Shown here piece by piece: positions 17,635-25,725 of a stretch of DNA of 64,000 bases. Numbering within the stretch: the stretch's first letter is position 1; each line of letters begins with the position of its first letter. The DNA lies in assembly GCF_001270065.2 (NCBI RefSeq), contig NZ_LFYT02000004.1, positions 186,001-250,000 of the forward strand, in the 5' to 3' direction. The translations under genes were made by a program, and so were the position numbers. Under the pieces are notes generated by a model, which worked only from the letters and a program-made list of their open reading frames with translations, was not told where the DNA came from and did not search any database. The stretch is from Limnohabitans planktonicus II-D5. Lineage in GTDB: Bacteria > Pseudomonadota > Gammaproteobacteria > Burkholderiales > Burkholderiaceae_C.

Positions 17635-18456
17635 TCAGGTGTTTTCTGCATTGAAGGCATCAAGAAGGCCCAGCGTGGGCTGCAAACGCGTGTCCAGCTC
17701 GGCCAGCAAAGCGCTGCGCAAGCCCTGGCGCAGTGGCATGAGCCAGGCCAGGGGCTGCACCGGCGTGGCCTCGTCGGCGGCGCTGTCGGCTTGTTTCTTG
17801 AGGTGTTGTTTGAGGGCTTGCGCAAAGCGTTTTTCAAGCAGCTTGGACACTTTGCCCAGCAAAACCGCTTCGCGCTCGCTCAGGATGTTTTCAAAAGCCG
17901 CGTCCAGCGTGGCCAGTTGCTGCAAGGCGCTGGAACTTTTGCTCAGTTGCCCGCGCACTTGCGAGCGCAAGCTGCGGATGACGGTTTCCATTTGTCTTTG
18001 GTGCGCCGCATAAAAGCGGCGATAGGGTTCATAAGCCGTTTTGGGGTCAGGCGGCTCGTCCAGTTCGGCCGGGGGCATGTCAATGCGCGTGAGGCCAGAG
18101 CCTGTGGGGGCACCTTGAGAGATGGATTGCACCAGCTGCAAGCGGACCTTGTCCACATGCCGCGTCAGTGCCTCTGCACTCAATACCGCCGTGCCTTGTG
18201 TGTGGGCCGCTTGTTCAACGGGGGCTTGCGGGTTGAGCACGCCGTGCAAGCTGATGGCCTGACGAAAGTCCAGCCAGTCGCCCAATCGCGGTGCCACATC
18301 ACCGATGGCCACGGCCGTATCCACCATGCCTTGCTCGGCGAGCAAGCGCAAAAGTAATGATTGGTGCAAGTGGGCGTGCACTGGGGCTGGCGTCATGGAT
18401 GGGGTCGGAGCATCCGCCTCAGGGGGCTGAGGGGCCGTGCTCCTTGGGGCAATCAA
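17635..18456 (-). CDS. DUF3348 domain-containing protein
   Basis: A 273-residue soluble protein, first gene of the minus-strand operon and ending 5 bases before the DUF802 gene. After a Pro-rich start it contains the DUF3348-type region with RLGDWLDFRQAISLHGVL, then AYEPYRRFYAAHQRQMETVIRSLRSQV, and long predicted helices to the end. A second in-frame ATG at 18396 (MTPAPVHAHL) is an equally reasonable start. The function is unknown. Its consistent linkage with DUF802/OmpA genes suggests a cytoplasmic component or regulator of that complex. Confidence 0.78.
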   Translation of the reverse strand: MIAPRSTAPQPPEADAPTPSMTPAPVHAHLHQSLLLRLLAEQGMVDTAVAIGDVAPRLGDWLDFRQAISLHGVLNPQAPVEQAAHTQGTAVLSAEALTRHVDKVRLQLVQSISQGAPTGSGLTRIDMPPAELDEPPDPKTAYEPYRRFYAAHQRQMETVIRSLRSQVRGQLSKSSSALQQLATLDAAFENILSEREAVLLGKVSKLLEKRFAQALKQHLKKQADSAADEATPVQPLAWLMPLRQGLRSALLAELDTRLQPTLGLLDAFNAENT

Positions 18457-18517
18457 GTGGGCGGGGAAGTGGGCAGAAAATTGGTTCGGGACGACGTTCA
18501 GGAATGCGACGGAGAAT

Positions 18518-18540
18518 AAAAAAAGCTGCCTGAGGCAGCA
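18518..18540 (-). terminator. rho-independent terminator on the minus strand
   Basis: Read on the minus strand, GCTGCC-TCA-GGCAGC is followed at once by seven T and then ATT, a textbook intrinsic terminator. It lies upstream of DUF3348, so it must end a transcript coming from the right (18541 onward). No convincing gene is seen there. It may terminate a small RNA or the remains of a gene displaced by the iron island. Confidence 0.75.
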
Positions 18541-19048
18541 CCGTCTTGGAGCATTTTAGCGGCTTGACAGGGTCAGCTAGCGCCCTATGAGACCGGCAAA
18601 AACTTGATCTTTTCTCAGGCCTCCAATGTATGCGCGCTGTGCGCAGCGTAACTTTCGATCAAATGGCTGGCGTTGGCCATTGAACGGCAGCAGGCAGTGA
18701 GCCCACCACAAGGCAACTTGCGAGTGTTTCAACCAGTACAAGGAAGTCCTTGTATTTTGGGTCGCTTAGCCGAAGCACTGAAGTGGACCCTGAACGTGGT
18801 TCATCGTCTCGGCTTTCATAAAAACCCATTTGTAAATGTACGGTCCTTCGTGTGTTCGTATAGATGTGTGAAGGCACACAGTTGTTGTTGGCGTGAAGCA
18901 AGGCGAATTTGTGTAATTTGTACCTCTGGAGTGTTAATTTCGCTCCTGAAGAGGACCTGTGTGCCTTTCAGGGCTCCAAGCTCCAGCCCAACCATCGCTG
19001 GGCTCCATGAAGACGATACCTTCGTGAAAACTTTTTGCATTTTCGGAT
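18541..19048. other. intergenic stretch without a recognisable gene
   Basis: About 500 bases of visibly lower GC content between the minus-strand terminator and the Fur-controlled promoter. Several short frames are open on both strands, but none resembles a known protein or shows a credible ribosome site. On the minus strand, short open frames end around 18590-18610, just before the terminator, and could be the tail of a lost gene. No tRNA-like fold was noticed. Confidence 0.5.
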
Positions 19049-19076
19049 TTGAATGAGAATGATTCTCGTTTACAAT
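19049..19076 (+). promoter_or_regulatory. Fur-controlled promoter of the siderophore operon
   Basis: TTGAAT (-35, 19049-19054) and TACAAT (-10, 19071-19076) are 16 bp apart. Between them lies the perfect palindrome GAGAATGATTCTC (19055-19067), centre of a 19-bp Fur box (19052-19070). Iron-loaded Fur would occlude RNA polymerase directly. The leader that follows is long and contains a T7-G8 homopolymer run (19124-19138). Confidence 0.8.
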
Positions 19077-19294
19077 ATTTTCCAAGATGAACTTTGACCC
19101 TCGATCACGGCGCAAAGAGCCACTTTTTTTGGGGGGGGCGTGTCAATGGCTGATCTTTTGTTGAGATACGCAGTGAAGTTTTCGAAGACAAGGACAACTG
19201 ATTTCCCGTTAGCAGCATGGATAAAAAAATTGAACAGACATCAATGAAAAATGAATCAACATTTTTGAATTCTTGTTTGTCATTAAGGAAAAAA

Positions 19295-21160
19295 ATGAAC
19301 GCGATCTTGAAGTCCTTTGATGGGGCGACCTTTTCGGTCCCGACGCCTTGTGCTGAGCAATCGCTACACGAAGCCAGGAAGCGTGGACTGCAAAGAACCT
19401 TACAGGCTTTATTCAGAGAAAATTTATGCATCAAAGAGCATTTGATCGTGGAAGGGTCAATTGCCTGGCTACCACTTTGGTCGCAGCAAGCTCTTTTGCG
19501 TTTTGAAGGTCTTCAGATCGGACGCATCGGGAACTGCCTGCTATCAGGGTCTATTTCGTACTATAAAACAGGCGAAAGACCTCAATCAGTTTCAACAGCT
19601 TCCGCGCTCCTGCATTGCATTGCTGACTCCTTACCCGGTTGGACTCGAGATGACCTGCAACGGCTCATCAGTGAACTGGAAAACAGCATGCAAAACGATG
19701 TCCTCTGTCTGAATTACAGGCGGAACTGGGCGCAGCAAATCAGGTCCCAGCTCGGAGCAAAACGGACATGTTTCATCGCAGCGGTCAGGAGTGCTGCGCT
19801 AGCGAATCCGGCACTTTTTTTGGAGCAATGGGGGACGTTGGGACATCCTTGGCATCCGGCCTACAAGACCAAAATTGGTTTGAGTAAGGACGAGGTGATC
19901 GCGTACTCACCGGAATTTCAGCCCGTGCTTCAGGTTCCGATCGCAGCCATCAAGTCGGCTAAAGCACATGTCGCTTTTTCCGATGACTGCGGCAATTACC
20001 AGCATTGGTTTGCGACGACGTTCCCGCAGTCATGGTCCAAGTGGGAAGCTTCGCTGAATCAACGACAGCTAGATCCCCGCGTATGGCTGCCGTTGCCGCT
20101 GCATCCGTACCAAGTTCAGCATTTGATTGAACAAAAATTCTCTGCAGAAATTGCGGCGGGCGATTTGCTGTTGCTGCCCGATGTCTACCTGCCCGCATCG
20201 CCGACCATGTCTTTTCGCACCTTGGTCCCCGAAGGCTCTGCGCAGTTGCCGCACATGAAGCTGCCGGTTTCTTTGCGCTTGACCAGTGTCCAACGCACTC
20301 TATCCCCCAAGTCCGCAGTGATGGGGCCGCGGCTGACGCGGCTTCTCACAACAATGATTCATCGTGAAAGCGGGTTTGGCGGCACGCTTGACATCCTTGC
20401 AGAAGATGTCGGTTTGCACTATGTCGACTCTGACCGTAACGATGAACGTGCCAAGCACTTGGCAGTTTTGTTTCGGGCCAATCCGATGTCCAAATGCACG
20501 GATGCGCTATTTCCAGTGCCTGTAGGCAGTTTGTTCGCCGACTCGCCGCTGAATGGGCGACCTATTGTCACGGACCTGGTCAGTCTTTCTTTCGGCGATC
20601 ACCCTCGGGGCGCTCAAGAGTTTTTTGAGCACTACGTCAGAACGGTCGTGACCGCGGCGCTGAGCGCCTATCTGTTGTACGGCATCGCTTTCGAGGCGCA
20701 TCAGCAAAACAGTTTCATCATGCTCAATCAGCAATACGAGCCGACGCAGTTGTTGGTGCGGGACTTCGGTGACGTGCGGGCGCATGGACCGACCTTACGG
20801 CGAACTGGTCTGGAATTGGAGCTTTACCGGCCGGGGCATACAGTTTTTGAATGCGCTGAGCCAGTGCGAGACAAGTTGCTGCATGCAGTCATGTTGTGCC
20901 ACCTTGCTGAGCTCGCACTGCTGTTGTCGCGAACCTATAACCATCCGGAGGCAGACTTTTGGCGTATTTTGAGGCGTGAGACCGAGTCTGTGTTCGACCG
21001 TCTGCAATCGCGCACAGAACTGCAGCGCTGGGACGTCGAACGCCGCGCGATCTTGGAAAACGATTGGCCAGCGAAGTCCTTTATGCGCATGCGACTGTCC
21101 AATACCTCTGACGATGTGCATGGCCAGATGCCCAACCCACTGAAAATGGCGGCACTCTGA
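19295..21160 (+). CDS. IucA/IucC-family (NIS) siderophore synthetase
   Basis: A 621-residue NRPS-independent siderophore synthetase, which uses ATP to condense a carboxylate such as citrate with an amine or alcohol. Family signatures are visible: LHPYQVQH, SPTMSFRTL, MKLPVSLRLTSVQRTLSP, the GIAFEAHQQN nucleotide-site segment, VRDFGD, and KSFMRMRL near the C-terminus. ATG 19295 is chosen for the AAGGA site 5 bases before it; ATGs at 19217 and 19244 are in frame but lack one. It is the only synthetase here, as in rhizoferrin-type loci (FslA, LbtA) where one enzyme makes a dicitrate siderophore. The product is therefore only a guess. Confidence 0.88.
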   Translation: MNAILKSFDGATFSVPTPCAEQSLHEARKRGLQRTLQALFRENLCIKEHLIVEGSIAWLPLWSQQALLRFEGLQIGRIGNCLLSGSISYYKTGERPQSVSTASALLHCIADSLPGWTRDDLQRLISELENSMQNDVLCLNYRRNWAQQIRSQLGAKRTCFIAAVRSAALANPALFLEQWGTLGHPWHPAYKTKIGLSKDEVIAYSPEFQPVLQVPIAAIKSAKAHVAFSDDCGNYQHWFATTFPQSWSKWEASLNQRQLDPRVWLPLPLHPYQVQHLIEQKFSAEIAAGDLLLLPDVYLPASPTMSFRTLVPEGSAQLPHMKLPVSLRLTSVQRTLSPKSAVMGPRLTRLLTTMIHRESGFGGTLDILAEDVGLHYVDSDRNDERAKHLAVLFRANPMSKCTDALFPVPVGSLFADSPLNGRPIVTDLVSLSFGDHPRGAQEFFEHYVRTVVTAALSAYLLYGIAFEAHQQNSFIMLNQQYEPTQLLVRDFGDVRAHGPTLRRTGLELELYRPGHTVFECAEPVRDKLLHAVMLCHLAELALLLSRTYNHPEADFWRILRRETESVFDRLQSRTELQRWDVERRAILENDWPAKSFMRMRLSNTSDDVHGQMPNPLKMAAL

Positions 21161-22425
21161 TGGCTGTTTCTGTCATCAGCAACCGCGCAGCGCTGCGCTC
21201 GTTGTTCGTTATCCAGTTGCTGTCGATGGGCGCAATGGAAATGAGTGCACCGTTTTGGCCCCAGCATCTGCGCGCACTTGGGCATTTGACTTCGCACGAG
21301 CTGGCATTGGCGAGCGGGATTGCATATGCCGGCCCGATGTGGATGGCGATGTGCTTGACACCTTGGTGGGGGCGTTTGGGTGACCGCATCGGTCATAAGC
21401 CGATGCTGCTGCGCGCATTGCTTGCATTGGCCGTGACGCAGCTATGGATCGCCAGTGCAGACGATACCGTGACCATTCTCGTTGCTCGGCTGGTGCAGGG
21501 TGCATTGGCCGGTTTCATCGCTGCGGCACAGGCTTACGGCGCGTGTCTGGTGCCAAGCGACAAGCGTGGCAGCTTGATGGCGAAATTACAGGTGGCGACA
21601 GCAGTCGGCGCAATGACGGGTCCGTTGGCAGGCGGGTGGATATTCGATGCACTGGGATTTCGCACACTGAATGTCGTGGCTGCGGCGATTTGCTTGGTCT
21701 GTGCGATCGTTGCTTCAAGGGTGCTGCCGACCGCATTGCCGCTTGCTTCCAATCCAAGTTTGGGCATGAGCCCGCAAAAGCCGTTTACCTTCGGCGCAGT
21801 GTATGGGCTTGTGTTCGCGATCGTTTTGGTGCAAACGGGAAAAATGATGCCGCAAACATTTTTCGGACTGTTTGCAGAGCAGGTCCTGCACACACCGGCA
21901 TGGGTGACTGGCTTGTGTTACGGCGCACCAGCGTTGGGACTGTGCATCGCTGCACCGTTCTGGGCAAAAAGATTCGAAAACAAGCCCCGCGCAGTCATAT
22001 TGAGCCAAGTGCAGTGGATTTGCTGGGCGTGCGCGGCAATCGTCGCCGTGCAAGCGACAAGCCGCGAGTTAAGCCTATTTGTGCTGGCGAGAGTGCTGTG
22101 GGGCGTTTGCATGGCAGCACTTCTACCCGTGTTTTTTGGATTGCTTTCGCGCGAAGCGGATACGCATCAACAAGGCCGTGTGCTGGGCGTCGGCAACAGC
22201 GCTGCAAAAGCTGGCGCATTGTTCGGGGCCATTGCTGGCAGCCTGATTCTGGCGTGGATTCCCATTCACTACGCCTTCTGGCCGGTTGTCGCGATTTATG
22301 CAATGGCCGCCATGGGTTTGCGTGCCATGAGAAAAAGACCAGGACCCATTCAACAGCAGCGCACAACTGGGCTGCACAAATCCAAGCTTTCTCCCATTCA
22401 ACCCATCAACCAAGGAAAACAATGA
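21160..22425 (+). CDS. MFS transporter, probable siderophore exporter
   Basis: A 421-residue major facilitator with about 12 hydrophobic helices and the loop motif WWGRLGDRIGHKPML between helices 2 and 3. Its ATG overlaps the synthetase stop by one base (TGATG), and its own stop overlaps the receptor start (ATGA). Exporters of this type (FslB, LbtB) accompany single NIS synthetases. It probably releases the newly made siderophore through the inner membrane. Confidence 0.85.
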   Translation: MAVSVISNRAALRSLFVIQLLSMGAMEMSAPFWPQHLRALGHLTSHELALASGIAYAGPMWMAMCLTPWWGRLGDRIGHKPMLLRALLALAVTQLWIASADDTVTILVARLVQGALAGFIAAAQAYGACLVPSDKRGSLMAKLQVATAVGAMTGPLAGGWIFDALGFRTLNVVAAAICLVCAIVASRVLPTALPLASNPSLGMSPQKPFTFGAVYGLVFAIVLVQTGKMMPQTFFGLFAEQVLHTPAWVTGLCYGAPALGLCIAAPFWAKRFENKPRAVILSQVQWICWACAAIVAVQATSRELSLFVLARVLWGVCMAALLPVFFGLLSREADTHQQGRVLGVGNSAAKAGALFGAIAGSLILAWIPIHYAFWPVVAIYAMAAMGLRAMRKRPGPIQQQRTTGLHKSKLSPIQPINQGKQ

Positions 22426-24530
22426 AACCCAAGCTTCGCAAATTGTCATTTTTCGTCGCAGCGGCGTGTGCTGCAAACGCACAAGGCGCATATGCTGAAA
22501 CTGTATTGAAGGAGGTCGTTGTCAAGGAACAAGCCGATCAGGGTGGTTCCTACGAGGCGATTGAATCTGCTGCCGCGACGAAGATCGCGGTGCCATTGCG
22601 TGATGTACCGCAGGCAGTCAACGTGGTTCCCAAGGCCGTCATGCGCGATCAAAACGCCTTGTCGGTGCAAGACGCGTTGCAAAACGTGCCTGGATTGAGC
22701 TTCAGCGTAGGCGATGGGCAGCGTGATCAAGTGACAATTCGTGGCTTCATGGCCATCAATGATCAATTTGTCGATGGCGTGCGTGACGATGCTTTGTACT
22801 TTCGTGATCTGTCGAACATTGAAAGAGTCGAAGTACTCAAAGGACCGGCTTCTGTGCTGTATGGACGCGGTTCTGCTGGCGGCCTGATCAACCGTGTGAC
22901 CAAGAAGCCGTCGGAAAAACCGATCATGGAAGTGGGGGGGACCCTCGGATCACAGGGGCAAAAGCGTGGGGAGTTCGATATCGGCTCCACGAGTTCCGAC
23001 AAGCAGACGCAGTTTCGTCTGACCGGCGCTTTGGAAGACTCGACGGGCTTTCGTCACCAGTATTTCCTTGAACGACAGGTTGTTGCGCCATCGGTCACTT
23101 TCAAGCTGAAACCGACAACAACCTTGACGTTGCAAGCGGATTATTTGAAAGACAAGCGATTGGCCGATCAGGGTGTTCCGAGTTTTCGCGGTCGACCGGT
23201 CGAGGTTCCGATAGAAACCTATTACGGTGCAGCAAATGGGCGAGAGCGCGCTTTTGTTCAATCCGAAGTTGCCAGCACCACCGTCACGCTGGACCATGCA
23301 TTCCACTCGGGTCTGAAGCTGCACTCTGTATTGCGCGGCTACAACTATTCCCTCGATCGCAATTACACAACCATCAATAAAGTCACCGCAAATCCCACTG
23401 CGCGAGTGACTATCGCCCAAACACGTCGCTTGCGTGATGAAGATGGCTATTTCTTTCAAAACGAAATATCGCAGAAGGCGCAATGGGGCGGAACACAGCA
23501 CCAAATTCTCTACGGTCTGGAGTTGGGTCAGCAGCACAAGAGCGAGTTGCTGTCTTCGCGCAACAATGCGGCGACTTACGACTTGTTTAATCCCGTCCTC
23601 GTGACCTTGCCACCGCTTCCTGCGACCATTATTCCAAGTGCCGACAACAAGAGTCGCATCAACATTGCGGCGCTGTACCTGCAAGACCTCGTGACGCTGA
23701 GTCCGCAATGGAAAGTGCTGGGCGGCCTTCGCTATGACCAGCTCAGACAGAAGCGGGACGATCGCACTGCGCGCAATGTCGATCTTGAACGTACAGACAA
23801 CACCTTGTCGCCACGCCTCGGCGCGGTCTATCAACCCACTGAGCAAGTTTCTCTTTATACGGCCTATAGCCGTTCATTCCAACCCATCTCCGATTCATTC
23901 GTGTTCAATGCGAACAGCGACCAGTTCAAGCCGACGCAGACGCAAAACAAGGAAGTCGGCATCAAGCTGGACATAGGCGCCAAGGCGAGCTTGACCGCGG
24001 CCTTATTCGACATGTCGCAGACCAATATTCAGGTGGCCGATCCAGCCAATCCTGGCTTCGCACTGCCCGTTGGAAAACAGCGCACGCGCGGACTCGAACT
24101 GACTTTCACCGGTGAGATTGCCCCGCAGTGGGAGATGATCAGCGGTTATTCCTACATGGAAGGCCGCATCACCGAGTCAACCGAGCGCACATCTGCCGGT
24201 ACACCATTCCAGGGCAATACGGCCGCATTAACGCCGCGACACAGCCTGAACCTGTGGGTCAAGCGCAAATTCAATGACGGGTATTACGTTGCGGCAGGCG
24301 GTCGTGCGGAGTCGGCGAGGTACGCCTCACCGGACAATCTGACCGTGCTGCCGGGTTATGGCGTGATCAATCTCGGTGCCGGCCACGAGGAAAAAAAATA
24401 CGACGTTGCCATCACGCTGAAAAATCTCTTCAACCGCAAGTACTATGTTGCGGCGCACAGCGGTGCCAATGACTACAACATGCCCGGTGAACCGCGTTCA
24501 CTGCTTGTCAGTGCACGTTACCGATTCTGA
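22422..24530 (+). CDS. TonB-dependent siderophore receptor
   Basis: A 702-residue outer-membrane receptor. The signal peptide ends at AYA (about residue 24) and is followed by a TonB-box-like ETVLKEVVV segment. The plug domain contains VPLRDVPQAVNVVPKAVM, DALQNVPGLSF, IRGF and ERVEVLKGPASVLYGRG, and the barrel closes with the terminal aromatic in ARYRF. The start is set by the ATGA overlap with the exporter; a longer frame from 21444 is an overprint of that gene. It would import the ferric siderophore made by the upstream genes. Confidence 0.92.
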   Translation: MKPKLRKLSFFVAAACAANAQGAYAETVLKEVVVKEQADQGGSYEAIESAAATKIAVPLRDVPQAVNVVPKAVMRDQNALSVQDALQNVPGLSFSVGDGQRDQVTIRGFMAINDQFVDGVRDDALYFRDLSNIERVEVLKGPASVLYGRGSAGGLINRVTKKPSEKPIMEVGGTLGSQGQKRGEFDIGSTSSDKQTQFRLTGALEDSTGFRHQYFLERQVVAPSVTFKLKPTTTLTLQADYLKDKRLADQGVPSFRGRPVEVPIETYYGAANGRERAFVQSEVASTTVTLDHAFHSGLKLHSVLRGYNYSLDRNYTTINKVTANPTARVTIAQTRRLRDEDGYFFQNEISQKAQWGGTQHQILYGLELGQQHKSELLSSRNNAATYDLFNPVLVTLPPLPATIIPSADNKSRINIAALYLQDLVTLSPQWKVLGGLRYDQLRQKRDDRTARNVDLERTDNTLSPRLGAVYQPTEQVSLYTAYSRSFQPISDSFVFNANSDQFKPTQTQNKEVGIKLDIGAKASLTAALFDMSQTNIQVADPANPGFALPVGKQRTRGLELTFTGEIAPQWEMISGYSYMEGRITESTERTSAGTPFQGNTAALTPRHSLNLWVKRKFNDGYYVAAGGRAESARYASPDNLTVLPGYGVINLGAGHEEKKYDVAITLKNLFNRKYYVAAHSGANDYNMPGEPRSLLVSARYRF

Positions 24531-24546
24531 GCTGGGCTCTTGCAGA

Positions 24547-25713
24547 ATGATTCGCTGGAAAACGCGCTCTGTCTTTCGACAGATCCACTTGTATGCCGGG
24601 CTGTGCTTCGGCAGCTTGTTGGTGTTGTCCGGACTCACAGGGAGCGCCATCACCTGGCTGCACGAGTTGGACCGTATGCTCAATCCAGACTTGTTTCATA
24701 TCGCGCCTGCCCCCGGCGTCATCGCAGATCGTCCCGCATCGATCACGCCAGTGCAGGTCCAGGACATGTTTGAACGGCTATCAACCGATCCGCAATACGG
24801 AATACCCACGCAGATCACACTGGCGCCACATGCCAATGAGCCACTCATCGCGTGGTATCGCACAAAGCCATCCCACAAGGATTCGCCGTTGGCACTGCAA
24901 ACCGCCCGTCAGGTGATGGTCAACCCATTGACGCTGGAGATCTCAGGTGAGCGAAACTGGGGAGAAATTGGGGTTTCAAGGCGTCTCTTGATGCCGACAC
25001 TGCTGCATCTGCATCGGTATTTGCTTGCGGGTGATCTCGGCAAGACCGTGATTGGCATTTCCGGACTGGTCCTGCTCATCACGTCCATGACGGGTGTCGT
25101 GCTGTGGTGGCCCAAACGCAATTTCAAAGCGTTCAGGCAAGCGTTCACGATTTCCCATCAAGGCTCGTGGCCACGCTTTAACTACAGTCTTCATCGGACA
25201 GTCGGCTTTTTTTCCGCCCCTGTGTTGATAGTGCTTGGATTTTCGGGGTGGTATTTCAACATGCCCCATTGGGTGCTCCCAATTGTCAGCAGCGTAGCGA
25301 CCGTGTCGGTGTCTGAAAAGAAAACCAACCAAGCGCCCATCCGAGGCACACCGATCTCGCCTGGACAGGCGATGCAAGCCGCTCTGGCGCATTACCCCCA
25401 TGCCCGGGTCTCGCGCATCGCCTTACCTGCCAAGCCTTTGATGCCTTACGAAATCCGCGTACGGCAGCCAGGCGAAATACGCCAAGGCGACGGCGCGACA
25501 CGCTTGACGATTGATGCCTACAGCAGTCAACTGCTGCAAGTGCGAGACCCTCTGCGCGCAAGGGGTGGCGATACGTTTTTGAATTGGTTGTTCCCCTTGC
25601 ACAACGGCGAAGCGTTTGGATGGGCCGGCCGTATTTTCATCAGTTGTTTCGGTCTCGTGCCCTTGTTGTTCTTGATGACCGGTATGGGCATTTGGTTGAA
25701 GCGAAAAAATTAA
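24547..25713 (+). CDS. PepSY-associated membrane protein
   Basis: A 388-residue inner-membrane protein of the PepSY/PiuB-like family often found beside siderophore receptors. It starts with FRQIHLYAGLCFGSLLVLSG (first helix), and has a HRYLLAGDLGKTVIGISGLVL region, a NYSLHRTVGFFSAPVLIVLG segment and a C-terminal helix ending in Lys/Arg. Conserved His residues in the helices suggest heme or metal binding, possibly for ferric reduction; this is inference. It begins 16 bases after the receptor stop. Confidence 0.82.
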   Translation: MIRWKTRSVFRQIHLYAGLCFGSLLVLSGLTGSAITWLHELDRMLNPDLFHIAPAPGVIADRPASITPVQVQDMFERLSTDPQYGIPTQITLAPHANEPLIAWYRTKPSHKDSPLALQTARQVMVNPLTLEISGERNWGEIGVSRRLLMPTLLHLHRYLLAGDLGKTVIGISGLVLLITSMTGVVLWWPKRNFKAFRQAFTISHQGSWPRFNYSLHRTVGFFSAPVLIVLGFSGWYFNMPHWVLPIVSSVATVSVSEKKTNQAPIRGTPISPGQAMQAALAHYPHARVSRIALPAKPLMPYEIRVRQPGEIRQGDGATRLTIDAYSSQLLQVRDPLRARGGDTFLNWLFPLHNGEAFGWAGRIFISCFGLVPLLFLMTGMGIWLKRKN

Positions 25714-25725
25714 TGGGGAGTAAAT

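Noticed and set aside
13985..18456. Calling the motor operon a Zorya defence system
   Set aside because: ZorC, ZorD or ZorE homologues are not present; only the motor halves are similar.
18659..19115. Short frames on both strands before the siderophore operon
   Set aside because: No ribosome sites, no recognised family, and they lie in low-GC DNA where short frames arise by chance.
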